A stretch of 64,000 nucleotides of DNA from the NCBI GenBank assembly GCA_050259715.1, contig JBLNAY010000203.1, positions 1 through 64,000 on the forward strand, given 5' to 3'. Below the pieces are notes generated by a model that saw only the letters and a program-made list of their open reading frames with translations, was not told the DNA's origin and ran no database searches. The translations under genes and the position numbers were made by a program. The DNA comes from Flavisolibacter sp050259715. GTDB lineage: Bacteria; Bacteroidota; Bacteroidia; Chitinophagales; Chitinophagaceae. This document shows, one piece after another, positions 34,402 through 45,200 of the stretch (its first letter is position 1; each line of letters starts with the position of its first letter).

Positions 34402-37207
34402 TTATATTTATTTGTTGTCCTGGCCTAAAATCAAAATAAAGTATGATTTGAAGTGACCTTGATGGATCCTTCTCATAATCATAAAATATGTTTTTCATTC
34501 CCATAGGACCTGTTGTTTCAGCACGCTGACTCTTCGTTCCAATTGAAGGTATGCCCTGCATAAAAGAAATATCACCTGATGGAAAAAGAGGTTCATAATT
34601 ATGCCATTGATCTGTTTTAGGTGCGGCACTAAACAATCTCAGAAACAGGTCTTCATTCTCTGTATAAATTGTAAAAGGTCCAGCTGTTGTAGTAAACCGG
34701 CACCAATACATATTTGAATGATATCCTTTGAATTCAGGATAGAGCCATGATTCTGCAGTTTCTGTATTATTGTATTGTTTAGTCCATATATCAAACCGGT
34801 TTCCTTTCAACCTGTTTTTCCAGACTCTATATGGCCCATAGCCTAAATAAGTGACACTTTTAATAGCATTGTTGGGAAAGCAAAAATTTACCCCATCAAA
34901 CCATGTATAATATTCTGCAGGAAAATAATTGACTTGCATTTTGATAATGCCTGAGGGTAAAACTGACCATCGAAGAGTGTTGTAATTCTCTTTTCTGTCG
35001 AATGAAGATGTAATCACTAAAGTATCAGCAGAATAATGGTACTTGAATTCTGAAAAGTTGTTTACACCTTCCTGTACAATTGGTCCGGTACTCAGTGGAA
35101 TAATACCATTCTCATTTTTTATATTATTGATATGCCCATTATGCCTATTAATATCAAATTTTAAGTCATTTACTGAAACAGAATATATTGAATCATGTTC
35201 TGTGACAACAGCTTTTTGGAAATTATTATTTCCAATCTGATTAAGATAACTAGCAACTACCTGTTTTGGAAGCACAATTGGATAACTCCACGTGAATAAT
35301 TGTCTTCCATATGGGTCAAAAGAAGTAATGTACAGCACGTCGAACTGATACCAATTCTGTGGTAGTTTCACATTCAGTATTCCTTTTTGTGTTGGACTTA
35401 TGTCAGGGGAAACTGCAGATCCCGATAATGAATCTTTCCTGCCAGTTAATATCTTCAACTTCCATTGAAATCTGCATTGAGAAATATTTGTGAAACTGAA
35501 ACGATTTTCAATTATGAATTTGCCATTGAATTCATTTGTCAATTGTTTTGTTAAAAAATGTACAGGGCTCCATATTTCTTTAATAGCATTATAACTTCCT
35601 TCTTTCTCGTGAAAGGGTCCAACGATCCCATCAGCTCCATGAAACTTATCTGTGTCTATTGTATCATTCCTATCCTTTCTTACTACTCCTTCATCAGCGA
35701 GGTCCCAAAGAAAGCCTCCTGCACTTAATGGATCATTCCACATCTTTTCCCAATAATCCTGCAAGCCTGCACCATGACCTCCGTCAAACCAACCATGAAG
35801 AAATTCAGTGGGCATAATTATATCATGGCCAGCTTCATAATTGCCAATACCATAATTATACTCTCTATAATGTTGTGCATCAATACCATTAAATGACTCC
35901 CATGGATGTACCACAGTTCTTTTCTGTATATCATAAGCAGCGAACGAAGGATCCAACTGTCGATTGTGTCCTCCTTCATTCCCATTGGACCATAGAATGA
36001 TAGATGGATGATTCACATCGTGATCCAGCATTTCTTTTACTAACTTACTCCCTGTAGGTGTATCGTAGCTGCCATGCCAACCTGCTAATTCATCCATTAC
36101 AAAAAGACCAAGTGAATCACATATATCGAGAAAATGTTCATCCGGTGGATAATGTGACATCCGAACAGCATTCATGTTCATGTCCTTCATCATCAGCACA
36201 TCTTCTATACTTAATGCTTTACTTGTTGTTCTGCCTGTAGTTGGATAGAAAGAGTGCCTGTTTACTCCTCTCATTTTCATTTTCACACCGTTCACATAAA
36301 TACCATCTCTTTGCTTCACTTCTACTGTCCGGAAGCCAAATTTTTGGCGATAAACATGAACAGCTTTCCCGTTTTTATAAAGTGTAAATACCGCTGTGTA
36401 AAGATTTGGAAACTCCGGGGACCATAGCTGTGGAGAAGAAAATTGATAGTCTATTATATTCTCTCCTTCTATCGCTGATTTAAAAAATTCTTTACTAGGT
36501 ATTTGTTTATTATTATAGAAGACCCTGATGCCGATTCTATCACCTCCTTTTATTTTTACTTTCGATATGAATCGCCCACTTGCTTGAGCGTCAATTGCAA
36601 CATATGCGATATGCTGTTGAGGAAATATTTGGAGGTAAACCGGCCTGAAAACGCCACCGAAGATCCAGAAGTCACCTTTTCTTTCAGCCGCATTCACTGA
36701 GGGATTAGATGAATGTTTTGAAACGGTTACCTCTAGTAAATTAGTTGTCCCATAATTTAGTAAATGACTGACATTATATTGAAATGCATAAAAAGCTCCC
36801 TGGTGAATCTCTCCTGCAGAACGACCATTAACCTTTACATCTGCATCGGTCATGACACCTTCAAAAACAAGGTTAATTGCTTTATTTTTCCATGAATCCG
36901 GAGCAGTAAACTGGAGTTTATATAGGCCTTGTTCCTTACCTTTTAGTGTGTCCTTATCTAACCCGTAATTGTATTTTCCAAAACCGTGGAGCTCCCAGCA
37001 TGATGGAACAGGGATAGTTGTCCACTTTCCTGAGTTCATGCCAGAAGTACAATAAAATTGCCACTTTTTAGTATCCTCATTTCCAGTGCCCGTCAAATAC
37101 ATTCTCTCAGTCTCCTGTGCAAAAAGACCATTGCAAAAGATTACCAGAAACAAAGATGGTAGAAGAATATTTAAGTAAACTGATATGTAGTTCCTGGCAC
37201 CTATCAT
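34391..37207 (-). CDS. GH2 family glycosidase, exported (938 residues)
   Basis: A long GH2 enzyme with a signal peptide (ends near GLFA/Q), a sugar-binding domain (about 35-195), an Ig-like domain, a TIM barrel (about 300-590) and extra C-terminal sandwich domains. The acid/base Glu411 is in SIILWSNGNEGGHN and the candidate nucleophile Glu468 in IIMPTEFLHGWFDGG. The nucleophile segment differs from the two other GH2 genes in the window, pointing to a different sugar. Members of GH2 in RG-II degradation include galactosidases, glucuronidases and arabinosidases. It overlaps the following GH78 by 11 bases. Confidence 0.88.
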   Translation of the reverse strand: MIGARNYISVYLNILLPSLFLVIFCNGLFAQETERMYLTGTGNEDTKKWQFYCTSGMNSGKWTTIPVPSCWELHGFGKYNYGLDKDTLKGKEQGLYKLQFTAPDSWKNKAINLVFEGVMTDADVKVNGRSAGEIHQGAFYAFQYNVSHLLNYGTTNLLEVTVSKHSSNPSVNAAERKGDFWIFGGVFRPVYLQIFPQQHIAYVAIDAQASGRFISKVKIKGGDRIGIRVFYNNKQIPSKEFFKSAIEGENIIDYQFSSPQLWSPEFPNLYTAVFTLYKNGKAVHVYRQKFGFRTVEVKQRDGIYVNGVKMKMRGVNRHSFYPTTGRTTSKALSIEDVLMMKDMNMNAVRMSHYPPDEHFLDICDSLGLFVMDELAGWHGSYDTPTGSKLVKEMLDHDVNHPSIILWSNGNEGGHNRQLDPSFAAYDIQKRTVVHPWESFNGIDAQHYREYNYGIGNYEAGHDIIMPTEFLHGWFDGGHGAGLQDYWEKMWNDPLSAGGFLWDLADEGVVRKDRNDTIDTDKFHGADGIVGPFHEKEGSYNAIKEIWSPVHFLTKQLTNEFNGKFIIENRFSFTNISQCRFQWKLKILTGRKDSLSGSAVSPDISPTQKGILNVKLPQNWYQFDVLYITSFDPYGRQLFTWSYPIVLPKQVVASYLNQIGNNNFQKAVVTEHDSIYSVSVNDLKFDINRHNGHINNIKNENGIIPLSTGPIVQEGVNNFSEFKYHYSADTLVITSSFDRKENYNTLRWSVLPSGIIKMQVNYFPAEYYTWFDGVNFCFPNNAIKSVTYLGYGPYRVWKNRLKGNRFDIWTKQYNNTETAESWLYPEFKGYHSNMYWCRFTTTAGPFTIYTENEDLFLRLFSAAPKTDQWHNYEPLFPSGDISFMQGIPSIGTKSQRAETTGPMGMKNIFYDYEKDPSRSLQIILYFDFRPGQQININDN

Positions 37208-37216
37208 AATACTCAG

Positions 37217-39052
37217 CTATTCCCGGGGAGTTAACGTTTTAAACGATGTGATGTAATAAACAGCTTTCTTATCCTGTTCTCCTCCGTTTGGAAGATCGTA
37301 CATCTGGTCTGTTGGAGTATCCGCATCAGGAAAACGGCGCATAGGGCCAGTTCTGAAGACTACACGATCAATGCTGGAGAGAGGAGCAAAAAATAATCCC
37401 TGTGAATTCTTTCCATTAATTGAAACTGTATAGAACCTGGTATCTGTATTTAATTCTACCCGGAAATTGTACTGTTCACCAGCTTTGAACTTCACCAGGC
37501 TTTTATTCTTGTAGCCTGCTTTTGTAATTATACTTCCGGCTGAATCAAACGAAAGTCTAACGCCAGCTGTACCCTTACAATCAGTAAACTCAATATCCAT
37601 CCAACCATTATTATCTTGCTCTGGAATGACTGTAAATTCTGTTATTAGCCTTTTAGAAGATGGTATTATTCTTTCTGCCCTGGCGTAATCAAAAGGATCC
37701 CAATCATGGAGAGTTAGTGCTTTTGTACCTGTACCAGTTTTTTCAATTGTCACAGGGGTCCACAAGCCACTATTATAATTCCAATAAGTTAGTTCTTTGC
37801 CATTCTGCATTTCATTGAATACTTCATTTATATCTGAAGTTACCTTATCTGTAATTGGCACAGGTATGGTTGCTACCCAAATATCTTCTTTGTTCATGCT
37901 ATAGGTCACCCACACATTTCCATCCGGCGGTCTACCATTTCCTTCAATTATTCCACGGATATATTGAGGTCCATAGGATTTATAGGCACCTCCATATCTC
38001 ATTGAGGTAATCTCTCCATTAACTAATAGAAGATTGGTAAAGTTTAACCCATCCTTGCTTACTGATAGAGCTAATGGCCATCTAAATTCAGAAGGATTAT
38101 ATACAGTTGCATATTTTCCATCTGAAGTTTTCTGCCCCCACATTTTAGCATTCCCATTTACGACATGTGGCGCTCTTAAAGGATTATATACCCAAGTTTT
38201 TCCTTCATCTAAACTGATAGATGTTAACCCGTTTTTCCAGAAGCCCACAACCCTGCCATCAGGTAAATGATACCAGCAAAAGGCTTTTAAATCTTTCTTC
38301 AATGGAATAATAGGATCATCCCGATCGGCTTCTTCAACCCACTGTTGTACCTGTAGTGGGTTATTTAATATCTCGTTACATGCTTTTACAAAACCTTTGT
38401 CTTTACTTGAAGAATAGATTGGAAAAGCAGAATTAGTTTGATTCCATTTTTTATTATACCTCAGAAAATATATTGGTCCATAACTCCCATCCTTATATAT
38501 TTCACGAACAGCGCGACCCATACCAAGCCCATCGTTAGGATCATCACCAGCGCCTAAAACGATTCCATAATACGCAAGAGTTAATAACCTGTTTTTCTTT
38601 GAAACATAAAAACCCATTCTCTGGTGATTGACAGAATATACATCTTTAGCCACTTCCATTCTTCCTTCCTTAGTTGTCCCATCAGGAATTTTAACCGGGG
38701 GAAAGATAATCACAGGTTTACTCCAATGATAACCATCTTTTGATGTTACAAGAAAAGTTTGACCAGGAGGAATATGTTCCCCAACAGGATCACTAAGAAA
38801 ATGAAGATAAAACTGGTTATTCCAATATGCTATCATTGGAGCATGATTGTATGTCCAATTTGTGCCACCGGCAAGTTCAGGATGTTCCCTATTCGCGCGG
38901 AATACTTGTATATTATGAACACCTACTGCTGGTGCGAGTTGGCCATGATGATAATCCACATTTACCAGGGTGCTACCTGTATAATGAACAGTGTCTTGCC
39001 CCAGCACAGAAATCCATATAATAAAAAACAGAAAGCTTAATAATCCTTTCAT
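37217..39052 (-). CDS. Exported BNR beta-propeller enzyme with C-terminal beta-sandwich
   Basis: A 611-residue protein; the frame opens with a GTG at 39067 but the ATG at 39052 starts a good signal peptide (MKGLLSFLFFIIWISVLG/Q). Residues to about 420 are a propeller with BNR-like repeats: TSKDGYHWSKP, SISLDEGKTWVYNP, SVSKDGLNFTNL. Residues about 430-611 form a concanavalin-like sandwich (DWDPFDYARAERIIP, then FRVELNTDTRFYTVSING). Similar two-domain proteins are annotated as six-hairpin or BNR glycosidases; PL27/GH145-type propellers act on rhamnose-capped glucuronic acid, a possible analogy. Activity unknown. Confidence 0.7.
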   Translation of the reverse strand: MKGLLSFLFFIIWISVLGQDTVHYTGSTLVNVDYHHGQLAPAVGVHNIQVFRANREHPELAGGTNWTYNHAPMIAYWNNQFYLHFLSDPVGEHIPPGQTFLVTSKDGYHWSKPVIIFPPVKIPDGTTKEGRMEVAKDVYSVNHQRMGFYVSKKNRLLTLAYYGIVLGAGDDPNDGLGMGRAVREIYKDGSYGPIYFLRYNKKWNQTNSAFPIYSSSKDKGFVKACNEILNNPLQVQQWVEEADRDDPIIPLKKDLKAFCWYHLPDGRVVGFWKNGLTSISLDEGKTWVYNPLRAPHVVNGNAKMWGQKTSDGKYATVYNPSEFRWPLALSVSKDGLNFTNLLLVNGEITSMRYGGAYKSYGPQYIRGIIEGNGRPPDGNVWVTYSMNKEDIWVATIPVPITDKVTSDINEVFNEMQNGKELTYWNYNSGLWTPVTIEKTGTGTKALTLHDWDPFDYARAERIIPSSKRLITEFTVIPEQDNNGWMDIEFTDCKGTAGVRLSFDSAGSIITKAGYKNKSLVKFKAGEQYNFRVELNTDTRFYTVSINGKNSQGLFFAPLSSIDRVVFRTGPMRRFPDADTPTDQMYDLPNGGEQDKKAVYYITSFKTLTPRE

Positions 39053-39116
39053 TCTAATTATAAACACCTTTTAAAAGATAGAATAACTTTTAAAATCCTT
39101 TTAAAATCAATTATTA

Positions 39117-39896
39117 TTATCCCTTTATTATTTCCAGCCATGTATGCGCCATCAAGTGGGCGCCAGCAAGTGATGGATGTACTCCATCGCCTGTCCAATA
39201 AACACCTGGTGCTTGCTTTTGAGCGTTATCATATATTGATTGGTAAGGAATAAATACTGCATCAAACTCACGAGCCAGTTCCCTCGCAACAGCACGGTAC
39301 TCATTAAAAGTTGGGTACCATTTTTCATCCACAGCTTTAATGCCAGGAACAGCATAAGGCTCACCGATGATCAATTGAACACCAGGAAGGTTTTGTTTAG
39401 TTGTTTCCAAAAGTTTTTTATAATCATCATGATAAGTCTTAATAGTTCCGGTATATTTATTTGTAAGTGTATGCCAGAAATCATTTACTCCAACCAATAT
39501 ACTTAATACGTTTGGTTTTAAATCCAGGCAGTCCTTCTGCCATCTGTCTGTCAATTGATAAACTTTATTACCGCTAATACCTTTATTATAAACTTTTAGA
39601 TTTTTTGGAGCATACTTGTATAATAAGCCTGATCCTGCGATCATTGCATAACCATTCCCTAATGCTGCAGAATTATTAAAATTGGCATCATCTCTTTTAC
39701 GCCCGGCGTCTGTAATTGAATCTCCCTGGAAAAGCACTATATCGTCTTTCTTTATAGTAATCTTTTTATTCTTATTCACTTGTTCTGCAGCAAAGGCCTT
39801 ATTGATTATTTGAGGAATGGTAAATGCAGAGACAGTGGCGAGTGTACTGTCTCTTAAAAAAGTTCTACGGCTATTGACTTTCGAATGTTCTTTCAT
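39117..39896 (-). CDS. SGNH/GDSL-family esterase with Tat-type signal
   Basis: A 259-residue serine esterase. Blocks are I: LFQGDSITDAG with Ser60; II: NKGISGNKV (Gly); III: LVGVNDFWHTL (Asn); V: DGVHPSLAGAHL with Asp237 and His240. It resembles rhamnogalacturonan-acetylesterase-type SGNH enzymes that remove acetyl groups from pectin. The N-terminus has a twin-arginine motif (NSRRTFLRDST) before a hydrophobic stretch, so export by the Tat system is likely, unusual for this locus. It sits between the GH43-like gene (18 bases) and the BNR propeller. Confidence 0.87.
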   Translation of the reverse strand: MKEHSKVNSRRTFLRDSTLATVSAFTIPQIINKAFAAEQVNKNKKITIKKDDIVLFQGDSITDAGRKRDDANFNNSAALGNGYAMIAGSGLLYKYAPKNLKVYNKGISGNKVYQLTDRWQKDCLDLKPNVLSILVGVNDFWHTLTNKYTGTIKTYHDDYKKLLETTKQNLPGVQLIIGEPYAVPGIKAVDEKWYPTFNEYRAVARELAREFDAVFIPYQSIYDNAQKQAPGVYWTGDGVHPSLAGAHLMAHTWLEIIKG

Positions 39897-39914
39897 TTGT
39901 ACTTAGAATTAATG

Positions 39915-40844
39915 TTAAGAGTTTTTGTTTTGAGTAGCTTTTTTCAGACGATTAATCGTTTTTTTATTAACTGTGAATATAGTTCCATGTTTATGTCCCA
40001 TGGGCAAACTAACCTGTTGTGTTGCATCAATGAATGTTTTAAAATCTTTTGTCTTTTTTGCACCGAAGATCTTATCCCTATATTGATCATAATAAATGAG
40101 AAATTCATTATTTACTTTGGCAGCAGTAGGTCCCTCTGAAAAAGCAGGAGTGAAAGGTTCTGAAGGTTTGGTGAAAGGCCCCAAAGGATTTTTTGCAAAA
40201 GCAACACGGATGTTTCTGAATGGCCGAGTATTATCCTTCAATAGCAAAACATAATCATTCTTACTTCTCTTGATAATTTCACAATCGATGACACTAAAGC
40301 CCGGATCAAGGAACAACTTTGTATCAGAAAATGTTTTAAAATCCTTTGTAATTGTGTAATACATCCGGTGGTTGTTATTCTCATCCTCCTGTCCTTTTGG
40401 AAACCGGAAAGGTATCGTTGAGGCCCATGTGATAATAAACTGTTTGTTATCATCATCATAGAACAGTTCCGGCGCCCAAACATTTACAGTCTCTGGTTCC
40501 CTTTGCATCACCGGTATTGCTCTTTGTTCTGACCAGTGTATAAGGTCTTTTGAGCTGGCATAACCAAATGATTTTGACCCCTTCCAGGCACTGGTAAATA
40601 CGAGGTGGTACGTTCCATCAGGCCCTTTTACAATAGATGGATCACGCATTACTTTATCGTCGACTGTGGGTCTGAGGAAACTTGTATCAAAATCTTTCCA
40701 GTGATAACCATCATAACTAAATGCTAACCGTAAACCGTCTGTTGCAGGTTCCCGGAATGTTGAAAATAAGTAAGCTTTCTGGTGACAAGAGACTGATGTA
40801 CTCAACAGAAAGAATCCAATCCATATTTTTGAAACAAACCTCAT
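39915..40844 (-). CDS. GH43-like beta-propeller glycosidase, exported
   Basis: A 309-residue five-bladed propeller. The frame extends to a TTG at 40868; the ATG at 40844 is chosen because it starts the signal region (MRFVSKIWIGFFLLSTSVSC). The Cys in SVSC could be a lipobox, giving an outer-membrane lipoprotein. GH43 features are MRDPSIVKGPDGTYHL (catalytic base Asp), NVWAPELFYDDDNKQ, FSVIDCEIIKR (candidate pKa Asp) and AFSEGPTAAKV (acid Glu). Likely acts on arabinose- or galactose-containing side chains; the subfamily cannot be told. Confidence 0.8.
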   Translation of the reverse strand: MRFVSKIWIGFFLLSTSVSCHQKAYLFSTFREPATDGLRLAFSYDGYHWKDFDTSFLRPTVDDKVMRDPSIVKGPDGTYHLVFTSAWKGSKSFGYASSKDLIHWSEQRAIPVMQREPETVNVWAPELFYDDDNKQFIITWASTIPFRFPKGQEDENNNHRMYYTITKDFKTFSDTKLFLDPGFSVIDCEIIKRSKNDYVLLLKDNTRPFRNIRVAFAKNPLGPFTKPSEPFTPAFSEGPTAAKVNNEFLIYYDQYRDKIFGAKKTKDFKTFIDATQQVSLPMGHKHGTIFTVNKKTINRLKKATQNKNS

Positions 40845-40857
40845 TACCAGAATTAAT

Positions 40858-42255
40858 TTACTTTTCAAGGATTAACACCCAATCATTTCCTTCCCTTGTT
40901 TTACCTGGTGGATCAAAGGCTTGAATACCTTTATTCTTAAACACTCCAATTGCTTTCCTGCTTCCATCCTTAGGACTATACCAGGTTGCTTTTACATTAG
41001 ATCCAATGATTTTGCCCATCACCACACTAAAAGGTCTGCCGGTATAATCATAAAAAAACGCATAATCTTTCCCACGAGTTGCTGCTATATAATCATACTT
41101 ATGGCCCTGGTTACCTGCTATTAAAGTTTGATCTGGTACCCGCTCGAAATATGGTTTTGACATGATCAGTTTTTTCAAATAGATCATCTGGTTCGCACCA
41201 CTATCATTTATTGCAGTATACCAGTACTTCTTAGAGCCATAAGCACTTCCTTTATCTGTCGGTTTGTGCATCTGCATCACACTATTATGACCATAGGTGT
41301 GACCTGCAGCACCTGCGAAAACTGACCAGTAGGCATATCTTCTAACATCTGGTGCCTGCCAGTAAGGTTTGGTGGTATCATGAAGACCATGCGGAATGAG
41401 TTCATAAGATGGTTCAGCATCGAGCGAAGGCTTCACAGGTTTTAAGTTGTAATCAATTTGAAGAAATTTATAATTATCAGGGCCAAACTGGTGTTCTCCA
41501 TTTGAAGTATCCAGGTCATAACTCCTGTGACCTGATTGAAACATATTGAAATCCAACCATGGCTCATTATGGAACCACTGGCTAGAAGTTGTTCTTCCAA
41601 AAGGATGAAAAGTTACCAGGTGGTTTTTATCATTCGCTTTTAAGGTCCTGCCAATAATTTTCCATGTTTCAAGTGAGTCAATAGGTTTGATATCACCGCC
41701 ATTCACCCATATTATATTCCATTTATTCCTGTACCTGTCCGCCAGCCATTTTGCATAGCTACGTGCTTCCTCCCTGCTTACAAGGCCACTTTTCACATTT
41801 GACCCCCATACAGGTACCATAGCCATGTAAATACCTTTTTTAGCTGCCAGGTCAACAATATAATCAACATGATCCCAGAAGTCATATTCTTTTGCTGAAG
41901 AAAATGAAGTGCCGGGTGTACTAAGTGGTGTTGCTACATTCTTGTTAATTAATGCTGAATCACCATAAGCATTTACAGCGCCCACAGTATGGAGTACCAT
42001 CACCTGGATGACATTAAAACCTTTTTTTCTCCTGTTTTCTAAATATTTCTCCGCTTCTTGCCTATTCAATTTTGCAAACAACAACCAACCAGTATCACCT
42101 AACCAAAAGAAAGGTTCACCATTGTCATTTTCAAGATACCGGTGATTTTTAGAGACTGACAGTTTTCTTCCGTTGCTGTTCTGTGCAGATACACAAATAG
42201 TCAACAAGAATAAACCAGCTGTTAATAAAAGAATTTTATTCAATGCTTTTGCCAT
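40858..42255 (-). CDS. GH140 apiosidase-like enzyme (DUF4038), exported
   Basis: A 465-residue TIM-barrel protein; the frame opens with a GTG at 42279, but the ATG at 42255 is preceded by GGAG at a proper distance and starts a clear signal peptide (MAKALNKILLLTAGLFLLTICVSA/Q). DUF4038/GH140 features are LGDTGWLLFAKLNRQEAEKYL near 50, IIWVNGGDIKP near 180 (candidate catalytic Asp) and KPSLDAEPSYEL near 277 (candidate Glu), followed by the DUF4038 C-terminal sandwich. GH140 cuts the D-apiose base of RG-II side chains A and B, so it fits the RuBisCO-like/DUF1537 pair for apiose use. Its start lies inside the 3' end of the upstream beta-helix gene (20-base overlap). Confidence 0.85.
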   Translation of the reverse strand: MAKALNKILLLTAGLFLLTICVSAQNSNGRKLSVSKNHRYLENDNGEPFFWLGDTGWLLFAKLNRQEAEKYLENRRKKGFNVIQVMVLHTVGAVNAYGDSALINKNVATPLSTPGTSFSSAKEYDFWDHVDYIVDLAAKKGIYMAMVPVWGSNVKSGLVSREEARSYAKWLADRYRNKWNIIWVNGGDIKPIDSLETWKIIGRTLKANDKNHLVTFHPFGRTTSSQWFHNEPWLDFNMFQSGHRSYDLDTSNGEHQFGPDNYKFLQIDYNLKPVKPSLDAEPSYELIPHGLHDTTKPYWQAPDVRRYAYWSVFAGAAGHTYGHNSVMQMHKPTDKGSAYGSKKYWYTAINDSGANQMIYLKKLIMSKPYFERVPDQTLIAGNQGHKYDYIAATRGKDYAFFYDYTGRPFSVVMGKIIGSNVKATWYSPKDGSRKAIGVFKNKGIQAFDPPGKTREGNDWVLILEK

Positions 42256-45200
42256 CAGACTCCTGGTTTGTTTTAACACTCAACCATGCCACTACAGGTG
42301 TTTGTTGAGGAGATTTAATATCTAGAATATTATTTAATGTAATATCGGTTTTACTAAATTGTAATCCTGTTTTCGGATCTATAAAGTAAAGGGTATATTT
42401 ACCTGGTTTAACATTAATTTGAATGTTATTAGCATTGCTGTTATAGATAATATAGCCATTCGATCCTTCTAATATATATTGTCCTGAACTTCCTGGAAAT
42501 GATTTCATTGAAGAGGCAGCAGCCAGCAATAAAGAATCCACTTTGGGTAGTACAGGTAAAGATCCACCAGCCATTAACACCGCCCAACCAAATTGATCAT
42601 AACTTTCGCCTGAATAAATCACTGCTTTTAAGGGAAACTTTTGCTTGTATTCATTTACCGCACGGTACACCTGTTCGAAAGAAGTTCTCTTTGGATGAAG
42701 AAGCCGGGCGTGCTGACGGGGTGCAAGGTTCTGTCCACCGTTAGGGGCGTAAGTGTTGCCATCTTCCTGGTAATGCCAATATCGAATATCAATCAGATCA
42801 ATAACTGCAGCTCGTGCCGGATCTGAAAGTATAGAATCCTGTACATCCTTAGTTGTGCTCAACCCTATGATTTCTCTTTTGCCTGTCTCTTTTTCCCATT
42901 GCTTAATCACATCCAACCAGAACTGAACAAAATTTAATGGACCGGTATATTCTGCACTTATTAACTGTATGACACCAGAATTATCTTTAAAGTTGTCGAG
43001 ACACTTCCTTATATAAGCTGTATGTAAATTTCTCCTGGCTGGATTAGTAACGTCATAAAATTGCTCTGCCATGAAGAGCCGCTTGTCTCCGGCATAGTTT
43101 ACTGGCTCAGGGAAGCCGGTACTATTAATGTTGTTCGCCGTACGCCAAGGGAAATCTGCATAGTGAGCACCCGCTTCAATTATATTATGCTGGAAATAAT
43201 TATGATGTACCAGTAATAACGATTTTTGATCTGCCAGGTCGGCAAACTTTTTTAAACGATCCCAGTACCAGGTATTGTACTTTGTAAGATCATATTTACT
43301 TAGTCCATCCCAGGCGGTATCCTTGCCACTACGGGCAAAAGGCAATTCATAAAATGGTGGCCATACTTCACCATCCATTCTCCTGATTCTTTCATGATCA
43401 TCCCGGCGACGATCATACCATAAACCATAATTATGTTCTAATCCAACCAAATTGCTTCTCTGCATTTGATCCGTAAGACTATCCAGGTCATCCGTTAATC
43501 CCTGCCCGGTTCTGCCGGCAACAAAACGTGTTATATGCGGTTTCATAGATGGAAGATCCTTTGGTTGTATGCTTCCATTCCACCATGGCACTTCCTGCCT
43601 TTTTCCACTAACAACTGTATTGCGACGCACTATCCATCCATTCGCTATATGCATCGCAGGAGCTTTTTTCACCTGGTATGCTTCATGTATTCCAATCACA
43701 TCAATCGATGGCGCTGCACCGGCAGTAATTGGAAGCTTTATATCATTTGTCACTTCATCAATCCAATCATACAATCGTGGAGCAGGTGAGTATGCTTTTT
43801 TGGTCAATGCCATTGCAACATTCACAGGTGGACTGCTGGAGGCTTCTGTTTCAATTGGTAGTATATACGCTCGTTTCAAAACAGCTGATCCAAGCCTTTC
43901 AGACAATTGAGCATAATACAAGCTTCTTGGCTGTATTTGTTCATTGGAACTTTCCCAATAACCATCTCCGGCAAATTGTGCCCATGATCCAAATGAATAG
44001 TTATTAGCTGTTGGTGGTTTATAACAATCTATACGTGCAGCAGTACACTGATAAAAAACAGAATTAGCTGCACTCCATCCAGCACCTTGCCCATCCTGTT
44101 CCCTGTTGCCAAAACGTAAAGCATTCCCGTCAACATTTACAATATCAAATAAAACACCGGATGCCCAGCTATCTATTGTACCACTGAAATTATACGGGCG
44201 AACAGACAGGCATTGTACAAATGCATTCGGACCGGGAGCACAGAATCCAACAGCAAAATCATGGTAGCCATTTTCAGCATAACATCTCTGTATTAATGTT
44301 TGCTGTCCAAGTGTGTAAAATGAATAACGCCTTTGGCCACCAATTTCTGAAACAGGTGCCAACGACTTACAATCTTCAATGGTCACTCTTTTCGTCCATG
44401 GTAACACCATTACTGCTGATCCTGCGAAATGTTTAAAATTTATTTCTCTTACCCATGCATCCGCTACATTCTCAAGAGTTATTGCCATCCAACGGTGCGC
44501 TTCATCCTTAAGATTGTTTTTGTCATATTCTGATTCTAAAGAGAGATTCTCGATGCCAATATTCTGAATTCTACCCGGCCACTCCAATTTAGCTATTGTA
44601 CCGCCGCCATATGTTGCATCTAAAGCAGTAGTTAATGGTACATCCAAAGTAATTTCGTTTCCATTTACTGCTGAAATAGTACGTTCAAAATAAATGTCTC
44701 TTTCTCCTGGCTTCCAACCAAGGGCACTGATGCCACCCCCGAATGTCTGTGTTCCAAGAACGTTGATCCATGCAGCTGTCGAAGGCCTATGTACTATAAC
44801 ATTATCGCCAACATTCAACGAACCTTTTGTCTCGACATGGATTTTCGTTGCATTTACAGGCAAATAATTATCAGTTATTGCTATTTCAGCACTTGTTGTT
44901 TTATCAGTGTTTCCAAATACCCGTATTAATGTCTCCCTGTCTTTACCAGCACCAATAATAATTGTTCCGCCCGGCCCTACTCCACTTCCTCTGAGGATAA
45001 CTCCGGATGACCGGATCTTTAATCCACCATTAATTAAATATGTTCCTTTTTGTAATAAAACAGCACCTCTAAAACCTTTTGAATCTACAGGTAAAGAACT
45101 TACATAATCAATTGCGGATTGAAGACGTGCAGTAGCGTCCCCTTTTGATATGGGTACAAACACCTTAACAGGGACAAGTGGAATGTCAATATCTGAAGCT

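Noticed and set aside
39068..39116. Three CTTTTAAAA-type repeats before the BNR propeller gene
   Set aside because: Low-complexity AT repeats in a 49-base gap; no symmetry or spacing that suggests a binding site.
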